Shown here: positions 47,632 through 60,261 of the stretch, piece by piece | Layout: each line of letters starts with the position of its first letter | How positions within the stretch are numbered: the first letter of the stretch is position 1 | NCBI GenBank assembly: GCA_947359465.1 | Contig: OX375874.1 | Coordinates: 101,559,441 to 101,623,440, forward strand | Length of the DNA stretch: 64,000 nucleotides | Source: Metellina segmentata | Lineage: Eukaryota; Arthropoda; Arachnida; Araneae; Tetragnathidae | Direction: 5' to 3' | Translations under genes and position numbers: made by a program | The notes under the pieces: model-generated | Databases searched by the model: none | What the model was told of the DNA's origin: nothing | Seen by the model: only the letters and a program-made list of their open reading frames with translations

Positions 47632-48860
47632 AGCAATTTATCACCTATGGCCACTTCCACATGCAATACGCGATACTTATTTTCCCTTTTAGAACATTTG
47701 TGCAGCAAAGAATGAACACAGAACCCCAAACCAAACCTTTTGCACCAATAGTAAAAGGTTTCTCAGAGACGTATACTAACACAAATTAAAAATTTTATTT
47801 GCGTAATTTCAACTCTAGAAAATAGTTTGAAAAGTAAACCTCATTCTTTTTAATCTCTAGTTCTTGAATCTTGAATGAAGCGTAAACTTCTTGATTAAAC
47901 ATTGTGTGTTCCTCCAACGGATTCGTTGAAATTAAATTACTCTTTCATTTCGTTACAGAGTTCCGTAAAAATAAACCCTAATTGTGTAATTAAATCTATT
48001 TGTAGCTTTTGCTGTTTCCCCGTATCGAATCCATCGATTCTTTTGAAATCAAAGAACAGATTGTGAAGGTTAAATGTTACTGAAATACATTGTATTTGAA
48101 TGACGTATCTTTCCACGAATGTTTTTGCCTGATTTGGGTGGTATTTTATTAAAAGGAATTTACGTCTGCTCATTTCATTAACTTAGTATTAGGTATTGTA
48201 GGTAGACTTTATACTTTTCTTAGAGGTCTTAAAAATAGAGATATGAAAGGCGTTCATTTCTTTAAAATACAATTGAATATGTAGGGTAAAAAGCGACGTA
48301 TAGTAAAAAGCTACGTGGTATACCTAATTTTGAGAGATTGTCAAAATTGGAGCAATATTTTTAAACTAATGAGACTCTAAATCACGACAAATTATATTTG
48401 ATTCATATTGTTGGCTTAGAACAGACTCATTAACTGCAAAACTGTATTTTATCGCATAGCTCTTTAAAATATTAAAGTTTTATAAATACTGTAAATCTCT
48501 TTATTCCAAGTCACAACTATTTATCACCAGTTTTGTTGTGTCCTTGAACAATTGTTTTGAGCCTCATAAATTTACATGTCAGTGTTGCTTGACACGTGAT
48601 AGCTTTTGATATTTTTTGTTCATACGATCATGGTTAAAAATTGTTCTCTTGCAAAATGTTCTATATTACAGTTTGCTTTTATCGTACTAAGTCTCATCAG
48701 TACGATGGATACTCCTGGATACTTTATCAAAAGAAAAAATAACAAAAAATATATAGAGAGTATAGAACTAGTTTTCCATATTAACAACATTTTCACAATC
48801 AAATCAAATTAAAGAAAGCAAAGATTTTGTTATTAAGGACTGTTGCTATTTCATGTCCTT
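47632..48860. other. No gene seen
   Basis: Short frames only, no motif or repeat recognised. Confidence 0.45.
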
Positions 48861-48870
48861 ACATCAGCAG

Positions 48871-49104
48871 GCTTACAGCAGCAGCAAAGTGCCTTTCCTT
48901 CGTGGACGGTTCAAAAACCTACCAGACCTGCAGGAAATGTTATGCTGATCAGGCGTTGCCTGAGCATGTCCTCCAGTGTCTTGGACTTATAAAGCAGGAC
49001 ATTACTTCTGACCCTTTGACTGTAAGGGACTTTGTATATGCCAACAACCTATTGGAGCTCGTCTGACTTCTGTCAGATGAGTGGGATTAGAAACAACAAC
49101 AACA
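48871..49104 (+). mobile_element. 5'-truncated LINE tail with target-site duplication
   Basis: The 234-bp insertion is flanked by acatcagcag (48861-48870 and 49105-49114) and ends in an (AAC)n tail. Coding sequence for the extreme C-terminus of a LINE ORF2 (FVDGSKTYQTCRKC, ALPEHVLQCLGL, VRDFVYANNLLELV) stops at 49066, then a short 3' UTR follows. Extreme 5' truncation, a simple-repeat tail and a long duplication are the marks of target-primed reverse transcription. The C-terminal Cys-His motif relates it to the LINE at 58910-60119. Confidence 0.85.
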
Positions 49105-49239
49105 ACATCAGCAGTAAATTAATTGGTCTACACATTTGATTATTCGGCTCTTTGTGGTCAAATACAAATGTTCTGTAAACGTTGTCCGTTCCACTTTCGC
49201 GACAGTGCACACAAAATGTGGTCCTGAAGGGTCAAGTAA

Positions 49240-49375
49240 GGTAAAGTAATTTTAATTAACGCCGTACAAGAGCAACACAACGGGCTATTGACGACGATCC
49301 GCGATCAATTCCCTAAAAGAAAGATCAGAGGACAACACCGCGTAATTTTGAACCACGGTCAGATGACGATTGGTC
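49240..49375 (-). repeat. SINE family A, fragment
   Basis: The tail and core (ttttaattaacgccgtacaa, gagcaacacaacgggctatt, aaagatcagaggacaacacc, ttgaaccacggtcagatgac) are intact. The head part beyond 49375 is missing. Confidence 0.75.
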
Positions 49376-49617
49376 TTGAAGGAACGTCAGGAGTATAGTG
49401 GAATGGGAATCCCACAGAACCTAAAGCACACATAGATTTGTTTCACTTTGCACGAAATTGAAAATGCACTTTTAAAAAAGGAAACGCCCAGTGTAACGTC
49501 TACAAGGGAAAGTCAGCAATTTTCCGTTCTTTAGTTTTCCAATCTATTTACACAAATGTAGAGGTTGAACAAGTTTGTCCTCTTTCCACATAGTATCTTT
49601 CCTTATCGATGCCTTAA

Positions 49618-49705
49618 GGGACTTATCCCGGACCGTCGTCAATAGCCCGTTGTGTTGCTCTAGTACGACATTAACTAAAATTACCATTACCATTACCGTA
49701 TCGAT
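49618..49705 (+). repeat. SINE family A, tail fragment
   Basis: gggacttatcccggaccgtc, gtcaatagcccgttgtgttg, ctctagtacgacattaac and a (taccat)n-like tail. It lies within the 3' end of the mariner remnant described next. Confidence 0.75.
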
Positions 49706-50065
49706 GCACTTGGTCCAGCGGTACAAAAACTTTAGTATTCCCTCCAAGAGGTTTTGGTTTGGTCATACAGCCATTTCCCACCGCTTCGCCAACTTTTTTT
49801 TCCGTCAAATCTCATGGATACGCTACACTGTCGATGATAACTCGTCGGTTTGCCAATACCATTTCTCGAGCTTGCTAAATCTGCTCGTCAATGATAGAGG
49901 TTGACGGGCCTTTTGCTCTTCCTGCATGTATTATGCTTGTTTTGGCCTCCTTTAAGCTTCCTGGTCCACTCATACACGCTTTTACGCGGTACAGCACTGT
50001 CCCCGTATTGTGTTGTAAGCATCCGATGAATTTCAGCTCCTGGTACACATTCCGACCCTAGAAAA
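49700..50065 (-). pseudogene. mariner-like transposase remnant (N-terminus joined to C-terminus)
   Basis: On the minus strand from about 50050, EIHRMLTTQYGDSAVPRKSV and EWTRKLKGGQ match the helix-turn-helix start of mariner transposases. TSIIDEQI and MVLANRRVIIDSVA follow in a second frame. It then passes directly to EGILKFLYRWTKCID (about 49745-49705), the usual mariner C-terminus. The catalytic DD(34)D middle is deleted and several frameshifts and stops are present. A SINE tail fragment sits at its 3' end. Confidence 0.6.
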
Positions 50066-50214
50066 AGGATCCCTTCTATTTATGGTGTTCTATACTAGCG
50101 GAGCGAACATGTTTACCCTGAAGCAGAAGCAATAAAAATCACTTATTTCAAGGTAAAAGTTCATTAACGTGGCCACAGTAGTATTAACACTAAGCATGCA
50201 TGCGTAGATTGGAT

Positions 50215-50275
50215 TGGATTCGAGTTTGGGGTTTTATGACGCAAGGTCCAAGAACCATGCTTGCGTAGAAGTAAG
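50215..50275 (+). repeat. Possible degenerate relative of the 93-bp SINE-like insert
   Basis: ttggggttttatgacgcaag plus gtccaagaacc resembles ttggtggttttctatggcgc plus aagggtcagatc at 43548 onward. The match is short and diverged. Confidence 0.35.
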
Positions 50276-50279
50276 TGTG

Positions 50280-52490
50280 GCAAATCTAAAGATTTGTTAC
50301 AGCAAAAGTTCAGATGATTTTTACTTACTTCGTAATTAGTGTCCTGTCTCGAAAGAAGTATGATAGGACATTACATTAAACAGTGTTCTGATTGGACGCT
50401 GATTCTTACCTTTATTCCATAGGTAAGAAATTATGCGGGTTAAATTCTGATCAATCCCAGAACTGAACCCCACAACTTTCGACAGTAACCGAATCAACCA
50501 TTACAACACATGATCTCGAAATTCCGGATAGAATAAGCTTTACAAATTGCATCCTCAGAGATCAGGGGTTTTTGCTGCTTAAAACAAAAAAAATTTCTTA
50601 TGTTTGAAATAAATAGGAACATTTCTCCCTTGATTTCAACTAAATAACAACTCTCAATATACTTTTCTCATTTCACTGAGCAATCTTTACGAAAAAATGA
50701 ACATATTTTCCTTATCTATTGCACTATAAGTCTAACCCCAAGGCATTTCACAAGTTCTTGTGACTAACAAGATCCATCCAGGTGAAAAATGATGCCAATT
50801 TCAACTGTACCCTTAAGCCATGCCAGTTTGGATTAACTCTCTGAGCCAAATGAGATACTTCAACAATCTTTACTTCTCTGCATTCCACATTTTTACCTTC
50901 GTCTGATATTCTGACTCATTTGGTACTCGTTTCTGACTAGTACAAAACTTATTCCATGATTTCAAATAAAAGTAATTGCATAACCATTCAGTAAAGAAAT
51001 TCCAAGAATGCGTAACTACACTTTTCTTACAATTAAGTTTCACCTGAAGCCTTGGAATAAATTTCGGCACTGTCGATGCAACACAAATGGTAGCATTTTT
51101 AAATGGGCACATGAAAACTCACCCCTTTGCTAATATTAAACAACCAATCCTAAAATTTCCTTAATCAATATTTGAACCAAATTTAATTTTTTAATTCCTA
51201 GAAATTACAAGTTCCAAAATAGTGTTTTTCAAAATTCGGCTTTTCTATTTGTCAACGGTAATAGTGAAATGTAAAGTTTTCTCAGAAATAAGTTATTTGA
51301 CACATCCTTGGTTTGAAACTACGCATCAGTAATTGATGAAGAAGTGGAGACTATTCACACTTCATTAAATCAATTGAACGTCAACATTACTTTGAGAAAT
51401 GTGACATTTTGTCCAAAAGTTATGGAAGTAATAAGCTCTATAGATTCCTGCATGACATTTAAAACACCTTGAATATCAGTCGCTATTCTATACTTTGATT
51501 CCACAATAAGCAACAGTAGACTTACAGTGGATACTGTCAGTGTGAAATCTATCGTAATAAATAAATCGGTATTTTAGGTAAGAGGGAGAATGAAATTTGT
51601 TGAGCTCCTAATCTCACTAAAATGCATCAACCATCAACAATGTCTGAATAAAACTTACCCCTTACGAATATTGCACGACCGGTTACAACAATGTTATCGC
51701 TACAAAAAACGTTTTCTGAGTCAATACCAAATTTGATTCCATAACGAGGTATAGCCACATTTCTGTAGTTCCAGAAATAGGCACTAAAAAATTCTTGTGT
51801 CGTTATTGTTATTAAGAATTTTGGTTAAAGTCGGTCAAGAACAGTGTCACTTTAAAGTTCAAACAAAATTCTTCACGTCACAGTACAAAAGCGGTATTCC
51901 ATAAATTGTGATTTTTTCATAAGTTAGGTAAGTGAATTATTTATTTCGCTTTTGTGCCATAATTCAAAAAGTGTCGCTATTTTTTAAAACAAAACGAAAA
52001 TTATTAAAATATTTGACCGACAATAGTGACGCAACGAAAATCCAAAGAGACACCAAGTTCAATCAACAAGAGTGCAATAATTCAAAATGCTTCTTTTTCT
52101 TATCACTTGGGTTTCCTATGAAAGCATAAGGAATTCGAATATGTTTTGCACCTCCCTTTGCGTTATTGGTAATATCTCCACTGGGACAGTTTCTTTCAGT
52201 TGTCAATGGGTTCAATTATTCAATGGATCAATGTCAATCTAAGAAAATGAAACCTTCTCTTGTCGTTTCTTCGTCGTACTGAACAAATTCATATTTTGAG
52301 CTACAACGTCATTGTAGCCGATATGCGATAAGTCTTCTAATGAGGACTAGATTCATTGGGAGTTAAAAACACAAAAGGAATCTGACACTTATTTTCCATT
52401 TCTATATACCTTGACTTAAATAAATTATCGACAGTCTCATTAAACCCGGTTATTGTCGTAGAAAATTACTATAGACTGTCAAACTAACCC
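50280..52490. other. No gene seen
   Basis: Unique AT-rich DNA with short frames (up to 80 codons) and no motif. Confidence 0.45.
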
Positions 52491-52499
52491 CAGCCAAGA

Positions 52500-53340
52500 G
52501 AATTAGCTTAGTCAAGAAGTAAAATTTTTATAGTAACATCTAACTGCTCCTGTAGCAGAAAAGTATCATAAAGTGATAAACTAACCCCACCCAAGAAATA
52601 CAGCTTCTGTAGCAGAAAATCACCATAAAGTGAAAAACAAACCGTGCCCAAGAAAATTACCTCATATAGCAGAGAATTACCATAGAGTGACAAACTAATC
52701 CATCCAGGAAAATTGGTTAAATATAGCAGAAAAGCTTCCATAGAGCAACAGCTAACTGCAATAAAAACATTCAGCTTCTGTAGAAGAAAATTATCAAAGA
52801 GTGACGAACTAACCCCATCCTAGAAATCCAGCTCCTATTGGAGGAAATTACCATAAAATGAAAAACTAGCCTCACCCAAGAAAATCAGATCATGTAACAG
52901 AGTGACAAACTAAAACATTGCAAGAAAATTGGCTTGGTAAAACAGAAAACTTCCTTAGAGCAATAGTTAATTGCAATAAAGAAAGTCAGCACCTGTAGCT
53001 GAAAATTATCATAGAGTGACGAACTAGCACCTCCTAGAAATCCAGTTCTTGTTGCAGAAAATTACCATAAAGTGAAAAACGAACCTCAACTTAGAAAATC
53101 AACTCATGTTGCAGAGAATTACCATATAGTATCATACTAACCCCTTTTCAAGAAAAAAGGCTTAGTATAGAAGAAAATGTCCATAGTGATACACTAAGCA
53201 CACCATAGAAATCCAACTCCTGTAACAAAAAAATACTTTTGAGTCTATAAACTAACCTCATCCAAGAAATTCAACTCTTGTAACAAAACATTACCGTAGA
53301 GTCAAAAAGTAACCTCTCCAAAGAAGTTCTCCTAAAAGAC
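52500..53340. repeat. Degenerate tandem array, about 58-bp unit
   Basis: Some 14 diverged copies of a unit like ctcctgtagcagaaaattac plus cataaagtgaaaaactaacc plus ccacccaagaaaatcag. A longer variant (gcaataaagaaagtcagc) occurs at about 52755 and 52970, hinting at a higher-order period of some 220 bp. Open frames here are repeat translations. Confidence 0.8.
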
Positions 53341-53344
53341 AAAG

Positions 53345-54980
53345 TTCGTTTTCTATTTTTTTTTCTTAGATAGTCACACACTTACAAAAAGAAAAAGTCG
53401 TCCTTTCCTTTTCTGTATTGGATTTGGTTGAACAGGGGAACTGAGTTGTCATAAGAAGAAAATACTGTACATTGTCTGTGACAGCAACGTTCTTTATAGA
53501 ATAAAAATATATGTAAAACAGTTTTAAACAAGGCTTGATTCATAGAATGTGTGGCATTCACAATAGCATAACCATAGTGTAAGGAACGATCTGAAAACTA
53601 TGCATGTAATTTATTTACCAATATTTATTGCGGAGCCTCAAGTGAAAATAATGTGTTTGAACAAAATTTACTGCAATGTTTATTGAAGCAGGTTTTATAA
53701 AAAACAAATCGTTTGAATAAATTGTGATATTTGTTTGTTTTTTTGCTTTCAATTCTAAACTGAAGTTCTTGTTTGATAAATGCTAATGTTAAACTATTAT
53801 TTATTTTTCCTCTTCATAAATCCTTGACAAATGTTTGGTTATAGTTTAAAATATTCCTGCAAGCATCCCATAGCGATCATTAATCATAATTTTTTTCACT
53901 GCCTTCAATAACACATTTTTTTATTGTGAAGTGAGGTTTGATGTATTTAAAGTACACGTATTCGAGAATATTTCTTCAGAATCTGATTGATTAAAAAAGA
54001 CTGCCTCCGAGCCCGAGTTTCGGAAACACAATTTGAAAAAGACGATAATAAAACGCAATTTGCACTGAATATCCATATGAATAGCACACGATTCAGAGGA
54101 AGGCTCCATGAAAAACACCTGTTGTTAAAAGCGATTTAGAATTCCAAATACCACCCATCACAAACAGACTTCATCCCATCGTCGAACACCGAAGTAATCA
54201 CCCGAGCTTGAAAACTCAGAAGAAAAAAAAATATTTAACTTCTAATATCCCATGAATCGTTACAAAATTTCAACAAAAAAGGGGATAATGCAACATATAA
54301 AATATCGCCATTACAAGCGACCCTAATGAAACGCAAACAAAAACAAAAATTACTCCGAAAGAGAAAAAAAGATCAAAGGAAAAGAAAAAAAAGATAGAAA
54401 ATATCAAAAAAGAAAAAAAAAACAGGCGACATTCGCAGCACAACCTTCTTTGCACGCCTAAATCACGTTTCAGCTTACTTTTTGCTCTTCCCAGCCTTCG
54501 TGAAGAACTCAGTGGAAAAGTGGCGCAAGTCGCAGCGTCCTGATAAATTGCTGTTTTTAGGGCGATCATATGTATTTAAGTCCTTAAGTAGGACGTTTCG
54601 TAATTTGTTTGCGCTGCACCAGCATTTTGCAACGAAAAAATGCAGTGAAGGTGAGCATTTTATCCACGGAAATTTTTCTTTCCTTGATGGCCTTGGCTAT
54701 TGATCCTAAATGCACCTATTGTACGGTTATTTCGAGAAGTGGGTATCATAAGGGGAAGGGTTTGGGGAGGGGAATGATGTTTGAGGTAAATAAAATGCTC
54801 ATACGTTAATGGAGAATGTATTTGCCGGATGCTTTTTTGTGTTATGGTTACATTTTATTTACTTAATTGTCGTTCCTCTACAGAAAACTATCCAATTACG
54901 GAGGACAAAAAATAAATACACATATATAGTTAGATAGGATAAAAAAAAAAAAACGCTTCACTGAAGCAGATTAGCGATGA
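53345..54980. other. No gene seen
   Basis: Mostly AT-rich. A purine-rich, A-dominated stretch lies at 54335-54425. No motif in the open frames. Confidence 0.45.
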
Positions 54981-54984
54981 ATTT

Positions 54985-55460
54985 AAATCATAAAAAATGT
55001 ATCAACCTCTAAGAGCGAATTAAACAGTATAACAAATTTATTTGTGTCGATTTGTGTATTTGTTTTGAAATAGCACTAAAGGAAAACCTTTTTTAATTTA
55101 ATTTTTTCGATATATCGTCAGAAAAAATGTATCAACCTCTAAGAACGAATTAAGCAGCATAACACATTTATTTGTGTCGATTTGTATATTTGTTTCGGGA
55201 TAACACTTAGCGAAAACCTTCCTTTTTTTAAATTTAATTGTTTCGATATATATTGTCAGAAAACAGAAACGCTCTAACTGGCATTTTTAGGTATATTTTT
55301 AACACTAAATGGCAAATTAAACAATGTAACAAATTTATTTGTGACTGTTTGTATATTTGTTTCGGAATAACACTTAAATAAAACATTTTTAAGTTAATTG
55401 TTTCGATGTATCATCGACTTAAAACAGAAACGCATTAACTGACATATTTAAGTAAAGCAG
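54985..55460. repeat. Tandem repeat, about 127-170-bp units, 3-4 copies
   Basis: atgtatcaacctctaagagc recurs at about 54998 and 55126, each followed by aacaaatttatttgtgtcga and tttcgatatatcgtcag. Two more diverged units begin with cagaaacgctctaactggca (55265) and cagaaacgcattaactgaca (55425). Confidence 0.8.
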
Positions 55461-55464
55461 TTTT

Positions 55465-58400
55465 GACGTTTAATTATTATTTTTATGAGAGGTAATACGC
55501 TGTAATGTTGTATTCGGTTTGAAATCTAATATAACTCTCTCAAATCGCGTAAATAGTTTTTTTGTGGACCTAAAACTAACAGCTATTATTTGATTGCTTG
55601 TGCCGTAAAGTTTGTTTTCCCTCCTGTAAGCTATTTAGTTTCTGCACTAAGCTAAGGAAACTGTATACACAATTAATGACGGTTGGTAAATTGAAGTTGA
55701 CAAATTACTTGACCTTTATTTCGATGATGCAATGAAAATACGATTGCAGTCAATTGTGAGTGATATTGTGGGGTGTCACAAAACTTCTTGTAGCCTGAAA
55801 ACGGTAGACAAGGTTTGAAGCATGCTAAGGGATGTATTTTCCGGTGAATCGAAATCTGATTACATCAATTGGCCCTTCGTTACCCTGATTTAACCGTGCT
55901 TGGTTGTGGTTTTTAGGTAGGGATACTTAAAGAACGCCGGCTCTAACAAGTCGAAAACGATTCAACAGTTTGTATAAATTATTTTCGAAAGCGTTAAAAA
56001 AATCTTCCCAGAAATGTACTCAAACGTAATGGAAAATGGGTCGTAAATGACCGTATTTTCAATTTGCAGCATAGCCAGAAGTGGTAATTTGGTCGATGTC
56101 CAAATAAGAAGATTGCATATGCATTGCTATTAATTGAGTAAACAATATGTATATTAAAAATGTTTTACTTATTATTTTATTATTTGAAAATAAAGTGGGC
56201 TCCATTACATAAAAACGACCCTGTAAATATTGTTTTAAATTTGTTTTAAATTGTTTTTTTTTGATTGCTTGCTTTTTTTTATCGTGTAGTATATTTAAAT
56301 GAGTCAAAAATATATTTGACAGAAATAATGTCACAATTTACGTCTCTAACTCAATTCTTTTTATTTTGCCCCAATATTCCTATTGCGTTAGTAACTATGT
56401 ATAATTGTCTCAATGTGTGTGAAATGGGAAAGTATTTTTGTCTGCAATTGTTTTATTGTTCTATTGTGTATTTATTTTGTTTCTATATGCATATTACTCA
56501 TATGACTATTGTGTGTGATAGCATTTTTCAACTGTCAATAGTTCCATTAAAAACATGAAATAAATTTAAATTTTGATATCACAGTATTCCTAAAAAGCTT
56601 GTATGATTATGTTTCATTTATCTGACTGTGTAATAAAGGAGGTATATTTTTCTTCTGTATTAGTTATGTTGTATTAACATCCTTTGCATATTACTTACAA
56701 AACCATGTTGTTTTTATTTTGAGTTTTTTAATTTACAGCATAAAATTAAATTACATTCATACCAGTTTAGAGTTCCACTGAGTTATTGGGCATGTATTTA
56801 TTTGAAGTATTTGTTTATGGTACCCAGACACGTTGGAGATCCTTTTTTTTAAATGTGGTACAGAAACATTTTAATGATATTGTTATGTTAAGTGTGCTAT
56901 TGAACATATTTAATTATTAACATTATTTAATAGCATTGGGTTATAAATATTTAAAATATATATTAAGAATTTTGTAAAAATGACGATAATGTATAAAATT
57001 TTAAAGAAATTTGTAAAAAACTTCAAATGTCTTACATGAAAGTATATTCAACCGATTTGATAAATGATGCTACCAAAATATACTACATGCATTTGTCTAG
57101 GGAATGAACTATAATCAAAAGAATATTTAAGTAAACAAAAATTTTACAAACGATCTAAAAATAAATACAAGATTTTTGATAGTTTTACAGTCCTATTTCT
57201 TAAATAAATGGCCATGATTTTAAACTTTTCTATTCAGCATAATTATTCTAGTTCATTCATTCACTAGACCTTATTAGAAAGAACAAGTTCTCAAAGTTTT
57301 ACGAGAATCCATCAATAACTTTTTGTGTTATAACATTTAAAGTGAGGAAATAATGCATAAAAATTTATTTAGAGTAAAAAATAGTTTTACGTGTATCGTT
57401 TGCTCTTTTTTGATTTTACTGTTTGCGCAAATAATTTTCTTCTTCACTTCTCTTTAAAAATGTTCTCAATATTTCCAAAACAGAAACCATTTAAACATTT
57501 TAAAAACTTTCTAAAATTGTATTTGCAAAAAAAAAGTAAGTTTTAAATTTTAATTTTGACAAGTTTTTGGATTTTTTAACGGCCATTTCCCGTGTTTTCC
57601 ATACCTACTTCCGGTTTTCTCGACTTGGTTTATATCTTAATACCTCTGCGACTAATTAACTTAGAGAAAAAAAATGTATTTTGGAAAGTAAAATAAATAC
57701 TCTATCAAGTAAGATAAAAAATTTGTTTTTGAACTTTTGGTCAAAAATGACAATTTTAACGTGTTCTGATACCTTAAATATTTATCCAAAACTGAACAAA
57801 TTAGAGGATTATATACACTTTTAGCAATTAATTATATATTTTTGTTAAATCTCTGACGATTTATTGTTAGACAATTTTTAAAGAGACATTAGCGATAAGT
57901 AGAAATATATCAGATATCCGTAATGATATCCAAATAGACTCATGGTGTCTGAGCTTTAAAATATCTTAGAAACAATATTAAATTCAATACTTTTACGCAG
58001 GTTTGAAATCAAAATGCAACTGAACTTTGCAATACCATAATGTTACTTTCATTAAGGTTTTTAAAGTACAATGTTTTGATACGCAAACAAGATAACTCAT
58101 ATCCATGCAAAATTACCAAAAAATATGTTTACAATAATCTTAAAATGTTAAATTTTTACGTATAATAAGTCCCTTATTGATCCAAGGTCATGTTTGTTAT
58201 AAGAGGGCATACAGATTTGTTATGAAAACTATTTAATTACTTTATAAAACAGATTCCAACTAACAAAGTTATAAATTAATTACCCTCCAGACTGTGTAGA
58301 GCGTAATGAAAGAATTTTTCAACCGATACATTAATTAACTAAAATTTCAATCATGATTAATGATGATATTTTATGACTAAAGTTAATCATGATTGAAAAT

Positions 58401-58777
58401 TATCATAATCATAACTAATTTAGTTTGTTAAAAATTATTCAATCAATAGATTTAGTCAACGATACGTAAGCTAAATTCATTTTGTAGAGGCATAAAATAT
58501 TGCTTTAGCGTATTTTGTATTCTCATTTTTCATAATTTGATTCAATCCGATTCAAAATATTGTTGAAGAATGACTTATAAAAGCGTCATGACAAATATTT
58601 TACTTAGGAAAAGTAATTATGTAAATATTGTGAAGCCCACTCATTAATAAATAATATATTTGTGAAGTACCATACGTCTATGACTTCATCTAGACATGTA
58701 AAAGTATTTTTCTTTGTATAACAATGACCTAATACAAACACAAGCAAATCTATCGAAATCTCAGAAATTATCCGAAT
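55465..58777. other. No gene seen; possible weak TIR pair
   Basis: Very AT-rich. ggtacccagacacgttgg at 56819 and its near reverse complement cgtgttctgatacc at 57759-57772 may bound a diverged MITE of about 950 bp, but the pairing is weak. Otherwise only short frames. Confidence 0.35.
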
Positions 58778-60261
58778 ATATCGCACCCTGGCAAGAAAAG
58801 TGACACGTCAAAAAATAAAAAATTTTATGTTATGTCATTGAGAATGTCATTGATGTTATGTATGAGGTGCTCCAGCGTATTATATTACTATTCTATAGAA
58901 CCCAGTGAATAATCACTGGGTTAAGGAATAGCTGCCCTAGTGAAGTGGTCCTATACGAAGCTGACATTTTACCTCTGACTACGAGATTTAGATTTGGTTC
59001 TTTTAAATATTTTAATAAATTGTCAAGTCTTGGGGATTTTAACAGGACTGCTGAATTCTCTTTGAAGTGGAGGAGTAATCAGCGTTTAAAGAGAGACACC
59101 ATGATGGAATTTGTGAGGAAGGAGGGTTTTATTGATTTTGAGGTTATTCCTTCGATCACTTTTTACTGCTTTCCTCCCACGGTGTCCCTTGTAAATGTCA
59201 GTTTTAATGATGAACTGAAGACTCATGCCAATATACAGAAGGATCACCCAGACCTTTTGAAACAGTTGGCCCTGGAGGTTGTCAATGGCATCCCTTCTGA
59301 TGCCTTGGTCATCTATACGGACGATAGCAAACTTGAAGACTGTAGAACCGGGAGTGGTGTTTTCATCAACAGCGCTGAGGACAAGGTCGAATGCAGCATT
59401 CGAAACCCTGACCATTGTTTAGTTTTTAGATCGGAGATCATAGCAATTGGTGCAGCCCTTAATTATGCACAGTCCACTGATAAAAATAATATTTGGATTT
59501 TGACTGATAGTAGGAGTGCTATACAGTATTTAAAAAATTGGCCAAAAATATTTGATATCCCAGACCAGAATATTCTGAAGCTTCTCTGCGAGATTGGCCT
59601 GAAAACACCAATAAGCCTCCAATGGATTCCATCGCATATCGGGGTGTATGGCAACGAGACAGCCGATGTACTAGCCAAGGACGGCTGTGATCTCCCTATA
59701 GACTGTTTGAATCGTCTTACACCCACTGAGGTCCACTTCCTGGGAAAACAGTGTTTGCTTTCCGTGTAGCGCCGTACGCCATCCCACCATTGATATGCTG
59801 GCAATCGCCCTGGACTATCAATTTCATGCTGTGGCCCTCGGCCTTTCCAATCGGCAATGGTCAGATTTCGAAGTGGCCATCTTAAATGTATAAAATTTCA
59901 GAACGTGGAGAAAATTTTCCCTCCTTGTTCCTGTTCCTTTCCTGCCAGTTTTGCTCACCTTCTTCTCTGTCTTGGCGCTTCGTATAAGCAGCTGTTGGTT
60001 GATCAGGACTTTTTGCAAGTATATGGGGACCTGGCACGACGGGGCCTTCTGGACCTGGTGTATGTTTTCCTACACCAGGGGAATGTGCAACAACATTCTA
60101 TAGAATATAATAGAAGTTAGTTACCACCATAAATACTTACCTAAAATTTAAAAGAAGTTTATACTATTTCAATATAAGTTTTATAGTATTCTTTATGTTG
60201 ATGTTTTTTTTCTCAAATTCTTCAATGTTGAGTTGTGTCACTTTTCTTGCCGGTGCGATAT
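58778..60261. mobile_element. TIR-bounded segment containing a LINE fragment, 1.48 kb
   Basis: atatcgcaccctggcaagaa continuing aagtgacac at 58778-58806 and gtgtcacttttcttgccggt continuing gcgatat at 60235-60261 are inverted repeats of 27-29 bp with a 2-bp indel. Between them lies a LINE ORF2 3' part. Either a TIR element was invaded by a LINE or it captured one. I could not identify the family or a clear target-site duplication (TA or ATAT is possible). Confidence 0.65.
58915..60119 (+). pseudogene. LINE ORF2 3' part: RT C-terminal segment, RNase H, Cys-rich tail
   Basis: The open frame (to 59769) starts in the region after the reverse transcriptase core (CPSEVVLYEADILPL, FKYFNKLSSLGDFNRT). 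It continues into a ribonuclease H domain with the catalytic residues YTDDSK, FRSEIIAIGAAL, TDSRSAIQYLK and SHIGVYGNETADVLAK, as in Jockey/I-type LINEs. After a frameshift near 59766 the C-terminus continues in another frame (GHLKCIKFQNVEK, PPCSCSFPASFAHLLLCLG, VYGDLARRGLLDLV), homologous to the tail at 48890-49066. The polymerase core itself is absent. RNase H catalytic residues look intact. Confidence 0.85.

Noticed and set aside
54270..54569. Phe/Ser-rich minus-strand frame, possible membrane protein
   Set aside because: It reads a purine-rich low-complexity tract on the opposite strand; no motif.
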